From Taklimakanibacter lacteus (GTDB lineage: Bacteria > Pseudomonadota > Alphaproteobacteria > Rhizobiales > Aestuariivirgaceae): a stretch of DNA of 64,000 nucleotides. The position numbers and the translations under genes were made by a program. Numbering within the stretch: the first letter of the stretch is position 1; every line of letters starts with the position of its first letter. Below the pieces are notes generated by a model, which saw nothing but the letters and a program-made list of their open reading frames with translations, made no database searches and was not told the DNA's origin. Shown here in pieces: positions 8,169-17,793 of the stretch. The DNA lies in assembly GCA_003576695.1 (NCBI GenBank), contig QOZQ01000006.1, forward strand, positions 62,001-126,000, read 5' to 3'.

Positions 8169-9872
8169 ATGTCCGAATTCAGCGAGAAATCTGCAAACAC
8201 GCGCGACGCCACCCTTGCGCATCACAAATCGGGCGATCTCGCCGCGGCAATCTCCGGCTACAACCTCCTCTTGAAGGACAATCCGGACGATGCCGACAGT
8301 CTCGGTCTTCTCGCTTTGGCGTTGCACCAGGCGGGCCAGCCCGAGGCCGCCCGCAACACATGGCTGACCAGTCTCGCCTGTCCTGCCGATATCTCAATTC
8401 GCCTGCGCAACTTCAACAATCTTGTCGCAGCGATCATAGCGGCGGGCAGCCCGCCGGACGCCGTTGCCTGGCAGGCGATCGATATGCCTATTTGGCCCGC
8501 GGCACGCACGCCGGCCAGGGCGGAGCTGGAGATGATCATTTCGGCGGCGCGTGGCCTCATCAAGCTTGGTCGGCGCGAGGATGCCTTGCGGCTCATCGAA
8601 AGCGCCGGCAAATTCGCCGGTGGCGACCTCGATCTGGCACGAAACTTCGCCGAGCTGTGGATCGCGGCCGGCACGCCCGACCGGGCGCATCGATTTCTTT
8701 CCGACAGTGTCGCCGCTGAGCCCGGCCGCAGCGGAGAGCTGCTGCTGGCCAAAGCCGCTGCGGCCCACGCGGCCGGTTTGCCGGCAGAAGCGGCAAGGCT
8801 GACCAGAGCCGCCGCTGCGGCGCTTCCGGTCCATATGACGCCGGCTCAGCCGAGCCAGAAGTTCTTGATCGGCGCCATCAATCCGGCACCGGTGGTCGTG
8901 ACAGCGATCATGTCCCCGCAGCTTTTCCACTTTTCCGGCAACTCGCCGGCGAGCCTGGCGTGGAAATCGAGTGCCGTCTATCGGTTCTGGTCGGTGTTTC
9001 CGGAAGCGCCTGACGCCGCCGCCGCGGTGGCCAGGCTGCCACGGCCGGATCTCATACTGAACAACTGGGTCAATGCCGAGCGGCTATCGACGCCACAGAC
9101 CCTGGATCTCGTTGCGGACTTCGCCGATCGGCTGGGCTTGCCGGTGCTCAATCATCCGCGCAAGGCGGCATTGACGACACGCCAGCGCAATGCCGAGCGC
9201 CTGTCGGGTATCCCGGGTCTCCTTGTTCCACGCGTCGCGCGCTTCCGCAATGAACCTGAAAGACGCCAGCATCTTGTGCGTTCCATTGCAGAGACAATCG
9301 GATTTCCCGCCATCATCAGGGATCCATTCATGCAAATGGGCAAGGAGGCCGCGAAGATCGATTCGGCACAGGAACTCGCCACTCATCTCGCCGATAGCGC
9401 CGCGAAAGAACTCTATGCCATCCAGTTCATCAGCAATCCGCTTGCAGGCAGGCTCTTCCGCAAGATTCGCGCCGCCGTCTTCGGTGATGAAGTCATCATT
9501 TCGCATGTCCATTTCGGCGGGCGCTGGAATGTGCACAGGGAGCGCGATGCGGCTCGCATGGCCGAGCTCGCCGTCCCCGCCGCGGAGGAGGCATTGGCGC
9601 AATCGATCCTGTTCAAGCCCGACGAGACTCTCGGCAGGACGGCCATCGCTGCTCTGCAGTCCATCAGGCAGCGTATTCCGCTCGACTTCTATGGAATCGA
9701 CTTCGATGTCCTGAGCGACGGCAGGCTGGTGTTCTTCGAGGCCAATGCCGCCATGAATATCCACATAGCGGGCCGCAGGAGCAAAAGCCTGGAAGAGATC
9801 CGCGCGCGGATGCGCGAGGCATTCCACCGTCTCCTTAAACAGAACACGAGCCGCCCGGCGGGGGAAACGTGA
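8169..9872 (+). CDS. TPR / ATP-grasp fusion protein of unknown function
   Basis: 567 residues in two parts. Residues ~1-230 are alpha-helical with TPR-like units ('AISGYNLLLKDNPDDADSLGLLALALHQAGQPEAA'). Residues ~230-560 have an ATP-grasp layout of the RimK/glutathione synthetase kind: a pre-ATP-grasp part ('PDLILNNWVNAERL', 'GLPVLNHPRKAA'), 'GFPAIIRDPFMQMGKEA' where the nucleotide Lys/Arg sits, and 'YGIDFDVLSDGRLVFFEANAAMNI' with the acidic and Asn Mg ligands. Such enzymes join a carboxylate to an amine or thiol using ATP; the substrate is unknown. No precursor-peptide gene was found beside it. It ends at a hairpin terminator shared with the facing omp gene. Confidence 0.7.
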   Translation: MSEFSEKSANTRDATLAHHKSGDLAAAISGYNLLLKDNPDDADSLGLLALALHQAGQPEAARNTWLTSLACPADISIRLRNFNNLVAAIIAAGSPPDAVAWQAIDMPIWPAARTPARAELEMIISAARGLIKLGRREDALRLIESAGKFAGGDLDLARNFAELWIAAGTPDRAHRFLSDSVAAEPGRSGELLLAKAAAAHAAGLPAEAARLTRAAAAALPVHMTPAQPSQKFLIGAINPAPVVVTAIMSPQLFHFSGNSPASLAWKSSAVYRFWSVFPEAPDAAAAVARLPRPDLILNNWVNAERLSTPQTLDLVADFADRLGLPVLNHPRKAALTTRQRNAERLSGIPGLLVPRVARFRNEPERRQHLVRSIAETIGFPAIIRDPFMQMGKEAAKIDSAQELATHLADSAAKELYAIQFISNPLAGRLFRKIRAAVFGDEVIISHVHFGGRWNVHRERDAARMAELAVPAAEEALAQSILFKPDETLGRTAIAALQSIRQRIPLDFYGIDFDVLSDGRLVFFEANAAMNIHIAGRRSKSLEEIRARMREAFHRLLKQNTSRPAGET

Positions 9873-9878
9873 TGGAAC

Positions 9879-9904
9879 AAAAAGGCCCCTTACGGGGCCT
9901 TTAT
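9879..9904. terminator. intrinsic terminator between convergent genes (probably bidirectional)
   Basis: Stem aaaggcccc / ggggccttt around a 4-nt loop, flanked by an A-run on the left and T's on the right, 7 nt after the TPR/ATP-grasp stop and 18 nt beyond the omp stop. The A/T flanks suit both directions. Confidence 0.85.
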
Positions 9905-9921
9905 CGCAAGACTACGCTGTC

Positions 9922-10644
9922 TCAGAAGTGAAAGTCGATGCCGACCCGGGCGACAAAGATATCATCCAGCTCCACGAAGTCCGTCTCCTCGGAATCATGT
10001 GTCAGGCCGCTCGCATCTTCCTTGTCGTCGAAAATGTAGTAGAGCGCTTCCGCTCTGATGCTCCAGTGCTCATCAAACGCATATGCGACACCGCCGCCGA
10101 CAACGCCGCCAAAATCATCGAGGTCGATATCACCGAACTCGGAAGGATCGGTGTCGTCGACGTGATCGTTCACGTAATAATTCGTGTCCGTCCAGGCGGC
10201 ACCGGCCGTCAGATAGACAAGAACATTGTCGAAAGCCAAGCCTGCCCTGGCGCGGACGCTCGCGAGATAATCAGTGTCGAATGAAACGAGCTCCGGAGTA
10301 CCGTTGATCAGCTCATCTTCCCAGCTGACGAAGGACACATCGGCCTCAATGCCAACGACGATATCGCCCATCTGGTAGTTGTAGCCAAGCTGGGCGCCGC
10401 CGAGGATGTCATCATCATCCAAATCGAATGTGCCGCCCTCATCGTCAATGAAGTCCTCGCCGTCTTCGCCGGTATATTTGCCATTGAGATTGATCCAGCC
10501 ATAGCCGACATGGCCGCCGATATAAAAGCCAGTCCAGTCATGCACATAAGGCTGCTCGGTGACGTCGGCCGCCGTGGCTGCCCCGGTCAGCGCCGTCGTT
10601 GCAGCAAAAGCCAGCGTTATCAAGGATATACGACTAAATTTCAT
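9922..10644 (-). CDS. outer-membrane beta-barrel protein, Omp25/Omp31-like
   Basis: 240 residues. The signal peptide ends at 'GAATAADV'. The mature protein begins with 'DWTGFYIGGHVGYGW', the hallmark of the Omp25/porin-like family of Hyphomicrobiales, continues with alternating beta strands and acidic loops, and ends in 'FVARVGIDFHF', with the terminal Phe needed for barrel assembly. It sits in the outer membrane, likely as a structural or surface protein rather than a true porin. Loops are unusually Asp/Glu-rich ('GEDGEDFIDDEGGTFDLDDDD'), which may bind cations. The ~217 nt upstream are AT-richer and should hold its promoter, but no clear -35/-10 pair was found. Confidence 0.88.
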   Translation of the reverse strand: MKFSRISLITLAFAATTALTGAATAADVTEQPYVHDWTGFYIGGHVGYGWINLNGKYTGEDGEDFIDDEGGTFDLDDDDILGGAQLGYNYQMGDIVVGIEADVSFVSWEDELINGTPELVSFDTDYLASVRARAGLAFDNVLVYLTAGAAWTDTNYYVNDHVDDTDPSEFGDIDLDDFGGVVGGGVAYAFDEHWSIRAEALYYIFDDKEDASGLTHDSEETDFVELDDIFVARVGIDFHF

Positions 10645-10861
10645 GACGTCCCCGCCCGATTGACCGTGAATCTCGACCCCGAGTAAAATCTCTCACGAAT
10701 CGCCGGTATAGGCTATGACATTTTTGCAACACACGCTCGAATTCAGCTTCCTTGGGTACTTATTTGCTTAGAGGCAGGATGGGATCAAACCTGCATTCCT
10801 GAACAGTCGGTAATATCGGCCGGCCTTCAGGAAACTGGATATAAGATATTGAAGAATAGCC

Positions 10862-11674
10862 TTATTTCTTCCTGCCCCAGGCCTGGAAGATACGCGGCAT
10901 GGAGACGATCGTGTCGGGGCGCTGTGAAAAGTCCGCAAGATCGCGGCTGAGCGCTGCGATGTCGTGCGGACTGGCCAGTCCTTCGGCGAGGAGGCCTTCG
11001 GTGATGGCCTCGGTGGTCAGCTTGGCGACGAGCTTCGCCCCACCCTGGCGCGAGAAGGGCTGGACAATAGTCGTTTCCACCTTGTCGAAGCCGGCCTTCT
11101 CCAGAAGCAGGCCGAGGCGTCTGCCAATGAGCGGGTCGCCACCGCGCCGCCGCGACAGCGCAATGTAGAAATCGGCATAGGCGGTGACGGCCGGACATTC
11201 GGGAAAGGAAAAATGTCCGGCGATATCGATGTCCTCCACCAGGATCATGCCGCCCGGTTTGAGCGCCGCCATCGCCTGATCGAGCAGCGCTGCGGGGGCA
11301 TGCAGATGGGTGAGGATGAAGCGGGCATAGACAAGGTCGGCATCCTTGACCGGCCAGGTCTTGGTGACATCGACCACGTCGAAACGGACATGGTCGAGAT
11401 CCTGCGCTTTGGCATCGGCGCGCGCCCAGGCGATTTTCTCCTGATCGAGATCGATACCTGCCGCATGGCCATTCGGGCCGACGCGCCGTGCCAGGGAAAA
11501 GGTGACATCTCCGCCCCCGCAGCCGACATCGACCACCGTGCATCCGCTCAAGTCTCCGGCCCGGTCCAGATGCTGCTCTGTTGTCGGCGACAGCACGCCC
11601 GACAGGACCTTGAGACGGGCACGCCCCACCTCACCGCCCTTGATCGGATAGGATTTCAAGGCTTCGCTCGTCAT
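10862..11674 (-). CDS. SAM-dependent class I methyltransferase
   Basis: 270 residues. Motif I 'VVDVGCGGGDVTFSLA' binds SAM; 'AAGIDLDQEKIAWA' gives the acidic residue for the ribose; 'ADLVYARFILTHLHAP' and 'LKPGGMILVEDID' are motifs III and IV. The layout resembles UbiE-like and small-molecule methyltransferases; the substrate is not evident. The start at 11674 has GGGAG about 8 nt upstream; a longer reading to 11704 has no such site. It lies upstream of omp on the same strand but 217 nt away, so probably separate. Confidence 0.82.
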   Translation of the reverse strand: MTSEALKSYPIKGGEVGRARLKVLSGVLSPTTEQHLDRAGDLSGCTVVDVGCGGGDVTFSLARRVGPNGHAAGIDLDQEKIAWARADAKAQDLDHVRFDVVDVTKTWPVKDADLVYARFILTHLHAPAALLDQAMAALKPGGMILVEDIDIAGHFSFPECPAVTAYADFYIALSRRRGGDPLIGRRLGLLLEKAGFDKVETTIVQPFSRQGGAKLVAKLTTEAITEGLLAEGLASPHDIAALSRDLADFSQRPDTIVSMPRIFQAWGRKK

Positions 11675-11696
11675 GCCGCTTCTCCCTTGCGACACA

Positions 11697-11750
11697 GCGC
11701 GCATTCCGGCGAAATGGGATCACTTCGCCGAAAAGGCGGGATTTGCTCCA
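11697..11750. repeat. palindromic intergenic repeat, copy C (partial)
   Basis: The block reads gcgcattccggcgaa ... ttcgccg, an inverted repeat nearly identical to 30632-30663, and then passes directly into ggcgggatttgctc, the right arm of the hairpin seen at 6042-6088 and 30693-30739. The left arm of that second hairpin is missing, so this looks like a truncated copy. It lies between prfC and the methyltransferase gene. Confidence 0.65.
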
Positions 11751-11756
11751 AATACG

Positions 11757-13349
11757 CTACACCTGCTTCTGGTAATCCTTCACATCGGCGAAGGCAATCT
11801 TGGGCCAGCGCTCCTGCTCATACTGCAACAGGAACTGGCTGCCGGCCAGGAACACCGGCGCCTGGTCGAGATCATGCGCCATGCCCGAGCGGTTGGCTTC
11901 GATGAAGCGCTCGAGCTCGGCCGCATCATCGCTCGAGATCCACCGGCAGACCGAGAAGCGCGGCGTCTCATAGGCGATCGGCAGGCCATATTCGCTCTGC
12001 AGCCGCTCGGCCAGCACGTCGAGCTGCAAGGCGCCGACGACGCCCACCATCGCATTCGATCCGTCATAGGGCAGGAAGAGCTGCACCACGCCTTCTTCTG
12101 CCATCTGCTGCAGGGCTTCGCGCAGCTTCTTCGCCTTCATCGCATCCTGCAATTTGATGCGGCGCAGGATTTCCGGCGCGAAGCTCGGCACGCCGCGGAA
12201 CACCAGGTCCTCGCCCTCGGTGAGCGTGTCGCCGATGCGCAAGGTGCCGTGATTGGGAATGCCCACCACATCGCCGGCATAGGCTTCATCCGCCACCGAG
12301 CGGTCCTGGGCGAAGAAGAATTGCGGAGCGGAGAGCGATATCGGCTTGCCGGTGCGCACCAGCTTCGCCTTCATGCCGCGCTGCAATTTGCCGGAACAGA
12401 CGCGCAGGAAGGCGATGCGGTCGCGGTGGTTGGGATCCATATTGGCCTGGATCTTGAATACGAAGCCCGACATTTTGGGCTCGCTCGCTTCCACCATGCG
12501 GCTTTGCGCCTGCTGGTTGCGCGGCGACGGCGCATAGCGTCCAAGCCCGTTGATGAGATCGCGCACGCCGTAATTGCGCAGCGCCGAGCCCCAGAAGACA
12601 GGGGTGAGATGGCCCTCGCGGAACGAAGTCAGGTCGAACGGCTTGGACGCATCGCGCGCCAGCAGCACTTCATCCTGGAAGTGTTTCGCCTCATCCGTCG
12701 GCAGAAGCGCAGCGATCTTCGCGTCATCGGGTCCGCTGAGCGGCGTCGCGGTCTCCTCCGAATCGAGGCCGCGCATCGCGTTGCCGAGAAGATCATAGGT
12801 GCCGGCGAAGCTGCGCCCGCGCCCGACCGGCCAGGTCATCGGCGTGACATCGAGCGCCAGCGTCTTCTCGATCTCGTCCAGAAGCTCGAAGGGATCGCGC
12901 GATTCGCGGTCCATCTTGTTGATGAAGGTGACGATCGGGATGTCGCGCAGACGGCAGACCTCGAACAGCTTGCGGGTGCGCGCCTCGATGCCCTTGGCGG
13001 CATCGATCACCATGATGGCCGAATCGACCGCGGTGAGGGTGCGGTAGGTGTCCTCGGAGAAGTCGGCATGGCCCGGCGTGTCGAGCAGATTGAAGACATG
13101 CCCGCCATATTCGAAGGTCATCACCGAGGTGACGACCGAAATGCCGCGCTGGCGCTCGATCGCCATCCAGTCGGACCGGGTCGAGATGCGGTTCTTCTTG
13201 GCCTTGACCTCGCCCGCGAGCTGGATCGCCCCGCCGAACAGCAGGAACTTCTCGGTCAAGGTCGTCTTGCCGGCGTCCGGATGAGAGATGACCGCGAAAG
13301 TGCGCCGCCGCGCCACTTCGGCAGCGGCCGATGTTTGCATGATGTTCAT
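11757..13349 (-). CDS. prfC: peptide chain release factor 3
   Basis: 530 residues, the usual RF3 length. GTPase motifs: G1 'SHPDAGKTTLTEK', G2 near 'RGISVVTSVM', G3 'DTPGHADFSEDTYRTL', G4 'FINKMDRESRDP'. After the G domain come 'GDTLTEGEDLVFRGVPSF' and the RF3-specific C-terminal part. RF3 uses GTP to release RF1/RF2 from the ribosome after peptide release; it acts in the cytoplasm. Starts at 13349 (MNIM) and 13340 (MQTS) are both possible. It is divergent from sdhC, with 127 nt between. Confidence 0.95.
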   Translation of the reverse strand: MNIMQTSAAAEVARRRTFAVISHPDAGKTTLTEKFLLFGGAIQLAGEVKAKKNRISTRSDWMAIERQRGISVVTSVMTFEYGGHVFNLLDTPGHADFSEDTYRTLTAVDSAIMVIDAAKGIEARTRKLFEVCRLRDIPIVTFINKMDRESRDPFELLDEIEKTLALDVTPMTWPVGRGRSFAGTYDLLGNAMRGLDSEETATPLSGPDDAKIAALLPTDEAKHFQDEVLLARDASKPFDLTSFREGHLTPVFWGSALRNYGVRDLINGLGRYAPSPRNQQAQSRMVEASEPKMSGFVFKIQANMDPNHRDRIAFLRVCSGKLQRGMKAKLVRTGKPISLSAPQFFFAQDRSVADEAYAGDVVGIPNHGTLRIGDTLTEGEDLVFRGVPSFAPEILRRIKLQDAMKAKKLREALQQMAEEGVVQLFLPYDGSNAMVGVVGALQLDVLAERLQSEYGLPIAYETPRFSVCRWISSDDAAELERFIEANRSGMAHDLDQAPVFLAGSQFLLQYEQERWPKIAFADVKDYQKQV

Positions 13350-13476
13350 GATTTTGGGCTCTGGTCGGGGGGTCTAGCACCTCAGACCTGCCATGCCAAC
13401 CCTGCGCCCTAGGGATCATTGCGGTGCAGCATCGTACGGGTTAAAAGGCGGAGCTAGCTGAGACCAAATACGACCA

Positions 13477-13881
13477 ATGGCTGAAACACATACCGACCAG
13501 CGGCCTTTGTCGCCGCACCTGCAGATCTACCGGCCGATGCTGACCATGATGATGTCGATCGTGCATCGCATCACCGGCATGGCTCTTTATTTCGGCATCA
13601 TCCTCCTCGTCTGGTGGCTGATGGCGGCCGCCATTTCGGCGGAATATTTCGCCCTGACCCAGAGCGTTTTCGGTCACTGGCTGGGCAAGATCGTGCTCTT
13701 CGGCTTCACCTGGGCGCTCTTGCATCACATGCTGGGCGGCCTGCGCCACCTGCTATGGGACACCGGCCACGGCTTCAAGCTTAACCTCGTCGAATGGCTG
13801 GCGCGCCTCAACCTCGCATTGTCGATCATCCTGACGCTGGCCCTGTGGATCGGCGTCTATTGGGTGAGGGGCACGTTATGA
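13477..13881 (+). CDS. sdhC: succinate dehydrogenase cytochrome b556 subunit
   Basis: 134 residues. 'RPLSPHLQIYRPMLTMMMSIVHRITG' is the SdhC signature; the conserved Ser/Arg in it line the quinone site, and His in 'WALLHHMLGGLRHLLWD' is the expected haem b ligand. Three membrane helices follow. It anchors complex II in the inner membrane. First gene of sdhCDAB; its stop overlaps the sdhD start as ATGA. Confidence 0.95.
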   Translation: MAETHTDQRPLSPHLQIYRPMLTMMMSIVHRITGMALYFGIILLVWWLMAAAISAEYFALTQSVFGHWLGKIVLFGFTWALLHHMLGGLRHLLWDTGHGFKLNLVEWLARLNLALSIILTLALWIGVYWVRGTL

Positions 13882-14249
13882 AGACCCCTCTCGGCACAGT
13901 TTTCGGCCTGGGCTCCGCCAGGACGGGCACCGAACATTGGTGGCTGCAGCGCGTCACGGCCATCGCCAATATCCCGCTCGTTCTTTTTCTCATCGCCTTC
14001 ATCCTCTGGCACCTCGGCGCCGACCGCGCCACCTTGATGGCAAGCGTCAAGCACCCGCTGATCGCCATCGCGCTCGCTCTGTCGTTCCTGTCGATCCTCT
14101 GGCACATGCGGCTCGGCATGCAGGTGGTCATCGAGGACTATGTGCATGGCCGCTGGCGTATCGTCTGCCTGCTCGTCAATGCCTTCTTCACCATCGCTCT
14201 GGGCGTCGCCGCCCTCTATGCGATCCTCTCTCTAAGCTTCGGAGCCTGA
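13878..14249 (+). CDS. sdhD: succinate dehydrogenase membrane anchor subunit
   Basis: 123 residues. '[23 protein letters not shown]' is the alphaproteobacterial SdhD start, with three helices and '[18 protein letters not shown]' carrying the second haem His and the conserved Asp-Tyr of the quinone pocket. The ATG at 13878 overlaps the sdhC stop by 4 nt, implying translational coupling; upstream in-frame starts would extend far into sdhC and are not used. Confidence 0.94.
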   Translation: MKTPLGTVFGLGSARTGTEHWWLQRVTAIANIPLVLFLIAFILWHLGADRATLMASVKHPLIAIALALSFLSILWHMRLGMQVVIEDYVHGRWRIVCLLVNAFFTIALGVAALYAILSLSFGA

Positions 14250-14253
14250 TGCG

Positions 14254-16101
14254 ATGGCCGTCGCGCCCAAGAATAATGGAGCCACCGCGCCCAAGAGCTT
14301 CACCATCGGCGACCGCGCCTATCCCATCATCGATCACAGTTTCGATGTCGTCGTCGTCGGCGCCGGCGGCTCGGGCCTGCGGGCGGCGCTCGGCGCCTCG
14401 CAATCGGGCCTCAAGACCGCCTGCATCACCAAGGTGTTTCCCACCCGCTCGCATACGGTGGCCGCTCAGGGCGGCATCGCCGCCTCGCTCGGCAATATGG
14501 GGCACGATGACTGGCGCTGGCACATGTATGACACGGTCAAGGGGTCCGACTGGCTGGGCGACCAGGACGCCATCGAATATCTCTGCCGCAACGCGCCGGT
14601 CGCCGTCTATGAGCTCGAGCATTTCGGCATGCCCTTCTCGCGCACCGAGGACGGCAAGATCTATCAGCGCCCCTTTGGCGGCATGATGATGAATTTCGGC
14701 GAGGGCCCGCCGGTGCAGCGCACCTGCGCCGTCGCCGACCGCACCGGCCATGCCATGCTGCACACGCTCTATGGCCAGTCGCTGCGCTATTCGACCGAGT
14801 TCTTCGTCGAATATTTCGCCCTCGACCTCATCATGCAGGATGGCCAGTGCCGCGGCGTGATGGCGTTCTCCCTCGAAGACGGCTCGCTGCATCGCTTCCG
14901 CGCCCACCGCACGATTCTGGCGACCGGCGGCTATGGCCGCACCTATTTCTCGGCAACCTCCGCCCACACCTGCACCGGTGACGGCAATGCCATGGTGCTG
15001 CGCGCCGGGCTTCCCTTGCAGGATATGGAGTTCGTGCAATTCCATCCGACCGGCGTCTATGGCGCCGGTGTCCTCATCACCGAGGGCGCGCGCGGCGAGG
15101 GCGGCTATCTCACCAATTCCGAAGGCGAGCGTTTCATGGAGCGCTATGCGCCCTCCGCCAAGGATCTCGCCTCGCGCGATGTCGTCTCGCGCTCGATGAC
15201 CATCGAGATCCGCGAGGGCCGCGGCGTCGGACCCGAGAAGGATCACATCCATCTCCATCTCGAGCATCTCGATCCCAAGATCCTGGAAGAACGCCTGCCC
15301 GGCATCTCGGAATCGGCGAAGATCTTCTCCAATGTCGATGTGACGCGCGATCCGATCCCGATCGTGCCGACGGCGCATTACAATATGGGCGGCGTGCCCA
15401 CCAATTATCATGGCCAGGCGCTGGCCGGCGACGGCAAGGATCCCGAGAAGGTGGTGCCCGGCCTTTATGCAGTCGGCGAGGCGGCCTGCGTTTCCGTCCA
15501 CGGCGCCAATCGCCTGGGGTCAAACTCGCTCATCGATCTCGTCGTCTTCGGCCGCGCTGCGGCGCTCAAATGCGCCGAGGAGATCGAGCCCGGCATGCCG
15601 CATGCCGAATTGCCCAAGGGCGCCGGCGAAGCCTCGGTCGCGCGGCTCGATCGCTACCGCTTCGCCAAGGGCGCAACGCCGACGGCACAGTTGCGGGGCC
15701 GCATGCAGCGCGCCATGCAGAACAATTGTGCGGTTTTCCGCACCGGCGAGGTGCTGAAGGAAGGTGTCAGGCTCATCGGCGAGGTGTGGCAGGCGAGCGA
15801 CGACATCAAGGTCTCCGACCGCTCGCTGATCTGGAACTCCGACCTCGTCGAGACGCTCGAATATGACAATCTCATCACGCAGGCGGCGGTGACGATCGAA
15901 GGCGCGCTCGCCCGCAAGGAAAGCCGCGGCGCCCATGCGCGCGAAGATTTCCCCAATCGCGACGACAAGGCCTGGATGAAGCACACGCTGTCCTGGGCCG
16001 ACGATGAAAAGCGCAAGGTGAAGCTCGCCTATCGCCCGGTGCATGACTACACGCTCTCCAACGACATCGCCTATATCAAGCCGAAGGCGCGGGTTTATTA
16101 G
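14254..16101 (+). CDS. sdhA: succinate dehydrogenase flavoprotein subunit
   Basis: 615 residues. It oxidises succinate to fumarate with covalently bound FAD. Visible: dinucleotide fold '[21 protein letters not shown]', the FAD-attaching His in '[18 protein letters not shown]', substrate residues in 'QFHPTGVYG' and '[12 protein letters not shown]', catalytic Arg near '[18 protein letters not shown]', and '[13 protein letters not shown]'. The C-terminus '[19 protein letters not shown]' is standard. Starts 4 nt after sdhD. Confidence 0.97.
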   Translation: MAVAPKNNGATAPKSFTIGDRAYPIIDHSFDVVVVGAGGSGLRAALGASQSGLKTACITKVFPTRSHTVAAQGGIAASLGNMGHDDWRWHMYDTVKGSDWLGDQDAIEYLCRNAPVAVYELEHFGMPFSRTEDGKIYQRPFGGMMMNFGEGPPVQRTCAVADRTGHAMLHTLYGQSLRYSTEFFVEYFALDLIMQDGQCRGVMAFSLEDGSLHRFRAHRTILATGGYGRTYFSATSAHTCTGDGNAMVLRAGLPLQDMEFVQFHPTGVYGAGVLITEGARGEGGYLTNSEGERFMERYAPSAKDLASRDVVSRSMTIEIREGRGVGPEKDHIHLHLEHLDPKILEERLPGISESAKIFSNVDVTRDPIPIVPTAHYNMGGVPTNYHGQALAGDGKDPEKVVPGLYAVGEAACVSVHGANRLGSNSLIDLVVFGRAAALKCAEEIEPGMPHAELPKGAGEASVARLDRYRFAKGATPTAQLRGRMQRAMQNNCAVFRTGEVLKEGVRLIGEVWQASDDIKVSDRSLIWNSDLVETLEYDNLITQAAVTIEGALARKESRGAHAREDFPNRDDKAWMKHTLSWADDEKRKVKLAYRPVHDYTLSNDIAYIKPKARVY

Positions 16102-16114
16102 GAACAGAAGATAG

Positions 16115-16891
16115 ATGGTTGCCTTCACTCTTCCCCAGAATTCCAAGATCGACGCCGGCAAGACCTGGCCGGCCCCGCATAAGGGCGACCTCAAGGAATT
16201 CCGCATCTATCGCTGGTCGCCGGACGATCACCGCAATCCGCGCATCGACACCTACCAGGTCGATCTCAAATCCTGCGGACCGATGGTCCTGGATGCGCTC
16301 ATCAAGATCAAGAACGAGCAGGATGCGACGCTCACTTTCCGCCGCTCCTGCCGCGAAGGCATTTGCGGCTCCTGCGCCATGAATATCGACGGCACCAACA
16401 CGCTGGCCTGTCTCAAGGCGATCGAGGATGTAAGGGGTCCGGTCAAGATCTATCCGCTGCCGCATATGCCGGTGGTGAAAGACCTGGTGCCGGACATGAC
16501 CCACTTCTATGCCCAGCACCGCTCGATCGAGCCCTGGCTCAAGACCACGACGCCGACGCCGCAGGCCGAATGGAAGCAGTCGCGCCCCGACCGCGCCAAG
16601 CTCGACGGGCTCTATGAATGCATCCTCTGCGCCTGCTGCTCGACCTCATGTCCGAGCTACTGGTGGAACGGCGATCGTTATCTGGGACCCGCCATCCTGC
16701 TCCAGGCCTATCGCTGGCTGATCGACAGCCGCGACGAAGCAACAGGCGAGCGCCTCGACAATCTCGAAGACCCGTTCCGGCTCTATCGCTGCCACACGAT
16801 CATGAACTGCGCCAAGGCGTGCCCGAAGCATCTGAATCCGGCAAAGGCGATCGCCGAGATCAAGAAGATGATGGTCGAGAGAAGGCTGTAG
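16115..16891 (+). CDS. sdhB: succinate dehydrogenase iron-sulfur subunit
   Basis: 258 residues. Passes electrons from FAD to quinone through three clusters. [2Fe-2S] cysteines are in '[21 protein letters not shown]'; the [4Fe-4S] and [3Fe-4S] cysteines are in '[16 protein letters not shown]' and '[17 protein letters not shown]'. Last gene of the sdhCDAB operon, 13 nt after sdhA. A palindromic repeat follows it and may serve as a 3' barrier. Confidence 0.97.
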   Translation: MVAFTLPQNSKIDAGKTWPAPHKGDLKEFRIYRWSPDDHRNPRIDTYQVDLKSCGPMVLDALIKIKNEQDATLTFRRSCREGICGSCAMNIDGTNTLACLKAIEDVRGPVKIYPLPHMPVVKDLVPDMTHFYAQHRSIEPWLKTTTPTPQAEWKQSRPDRAKLDGLYECILCACCSTSCPSYWWNGDRYLGPAILLQAYRWLIDSRDEATGERLDNLEDPFRLYRCHTIMNCAKACPKHLNPAKAIAEIKKMMVERRL

Positions 16892-16907
16892 CGCCCCCTC
16901 CAATAAA

Positions 16908-17010
16908 CGTCATCCCGGCGAAAGCCGGGACCCCTTGAATAAGCGCAATCTGGGCGGCGCTGCCCGCAGGGAAAGAATCTAATGGATCCCGGCTTTCGCC
17001 GGGATGACGG
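16908..17010. repeat. paired REP element (two inverted CCGGCGAAAGCCGG units)
   Basis: Units at 16908-16932 and 16984-17010 are inverted copies of about 25 nt around a ~50-nt spacer. Each has its own CCCGGC-GAAA-GCCGGG hairpin and together they can form a long stem. They lie between the convergent sdhB and ABC permease genes, where they may stop or protect transcripts. Confidence 0.85.
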
Positions 17011-17025
17011 ATCGGGGTAAGGCCT

Positions 17026-17793
17026 TCACACCTGCCCCTTATACTTGCTCACCTTCAGCGCCAGCGCCGAAAGCCCCACCGTCAGCACCAGCAATATGGT
17101 CGCGATCGCGTTGATCGAGGGATCGAGCGTGGTGCGCATCTTGCCCCAGACGAAGGTCGAGATCGTGTTGCCGCCGCCAATGGTGAAGGAAGCGATGATG
17201 AAATCATCGAGCGAGATGGCGGCGCTGACCAGGGCCGCGCCGACGAGAGCGCTGGCGATCTGCGGCAAGGTGACGAGCCGGAAGGCCGCGAGCCGCGTGG
17301 CGCCGAGATCGCGCGCCGCATCGACGGTCGCCTGATCGAAGCGCGCAAGCCGCGCCATGACGATCAGGATGACGAAGGGCTGGGCGACGAGGATATGACC
17401 CAGCACCACGACCGGCAGGCCCAGGCCGAGGCCGAGGCCCCGCACGAACAGCACGACGATGGCGATGGCGACGACGAGCGGCGGCAGCAGCACCGGCAGG
17501 GCCAGGGCCGCGAGCACGGCGCGCGTGGCGCCGGGCGTCACCTTCATGAGCCCGATCGCCGCCAGCATGCCGGTCAGAGTGGCGAGGATGGCGGTGGAGA
17601 ATGCCGCGCTGAGGCTGGTCCAGAAGGCGGAATGGAAGCCCGTGTCGGCCACGAGCTTGCCGTACCAGTCGAGCGTGAAGCCCCCCATCGGGAAGCCGAT
17701 CAGCGCATTGGCGCCGAAGGAGAACACGACGACGAGCGCGATCGGCCCCAGCATGAAGAGCAGAAAGAGCCCCAGGATGACGCGCCAGATCAT
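17026..17793 (-). CDS. polyamine-type ABC transporter permease (PotC-like)
   Basis: 255 residues with six hydrophobic segments. The EAA loop of ABC importers is seen as 'DAARDLGATRLAAFRLVTLPQ', followed by 'SLDDFIIASFTIGGGNTISTFVWG', highly typical of PotC/YdcV-type permeases. Forms the membrane channel with the PotB-like protein. Its start overlaps the end of the PotB-like gene by 4 nt. Last gene of the operon. Confidence 0.9.
   Translation of the reverse strand: MIWRVILGLFLLFMLGPIALVVVFSFGANALIGFPMGGFTLDWYGKLVADTGFHSAFWTSLSAAFSTAILATLTGMLAAIGLMKVTPGATRAVLAALALPVLLPPLVVAIAIVVLFVRGLGLGLGLPVVVLGHILVAQPFVILIVMARLARFDQATVDAARDLGATRLAAFRLVTLPQIASALVGAALVSAAISLDDFIIASFTIGGGNTISTFVWGKMRTTLDPSINAIATILLVLTVGLSALALKVSKYKGQV

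Noticed and set aside
11673-13412. Long plus-strand frame covering prfC
   Set aside because: prfC on the minus strand has complete GTPase motifs; the plus-strand frame has none.
14188-15501. Long minus-strand frame opposite sdhA
   Set aside because: sdhA is certain here; the antisense frame is a by-product of codon bias in GC-rich genes.
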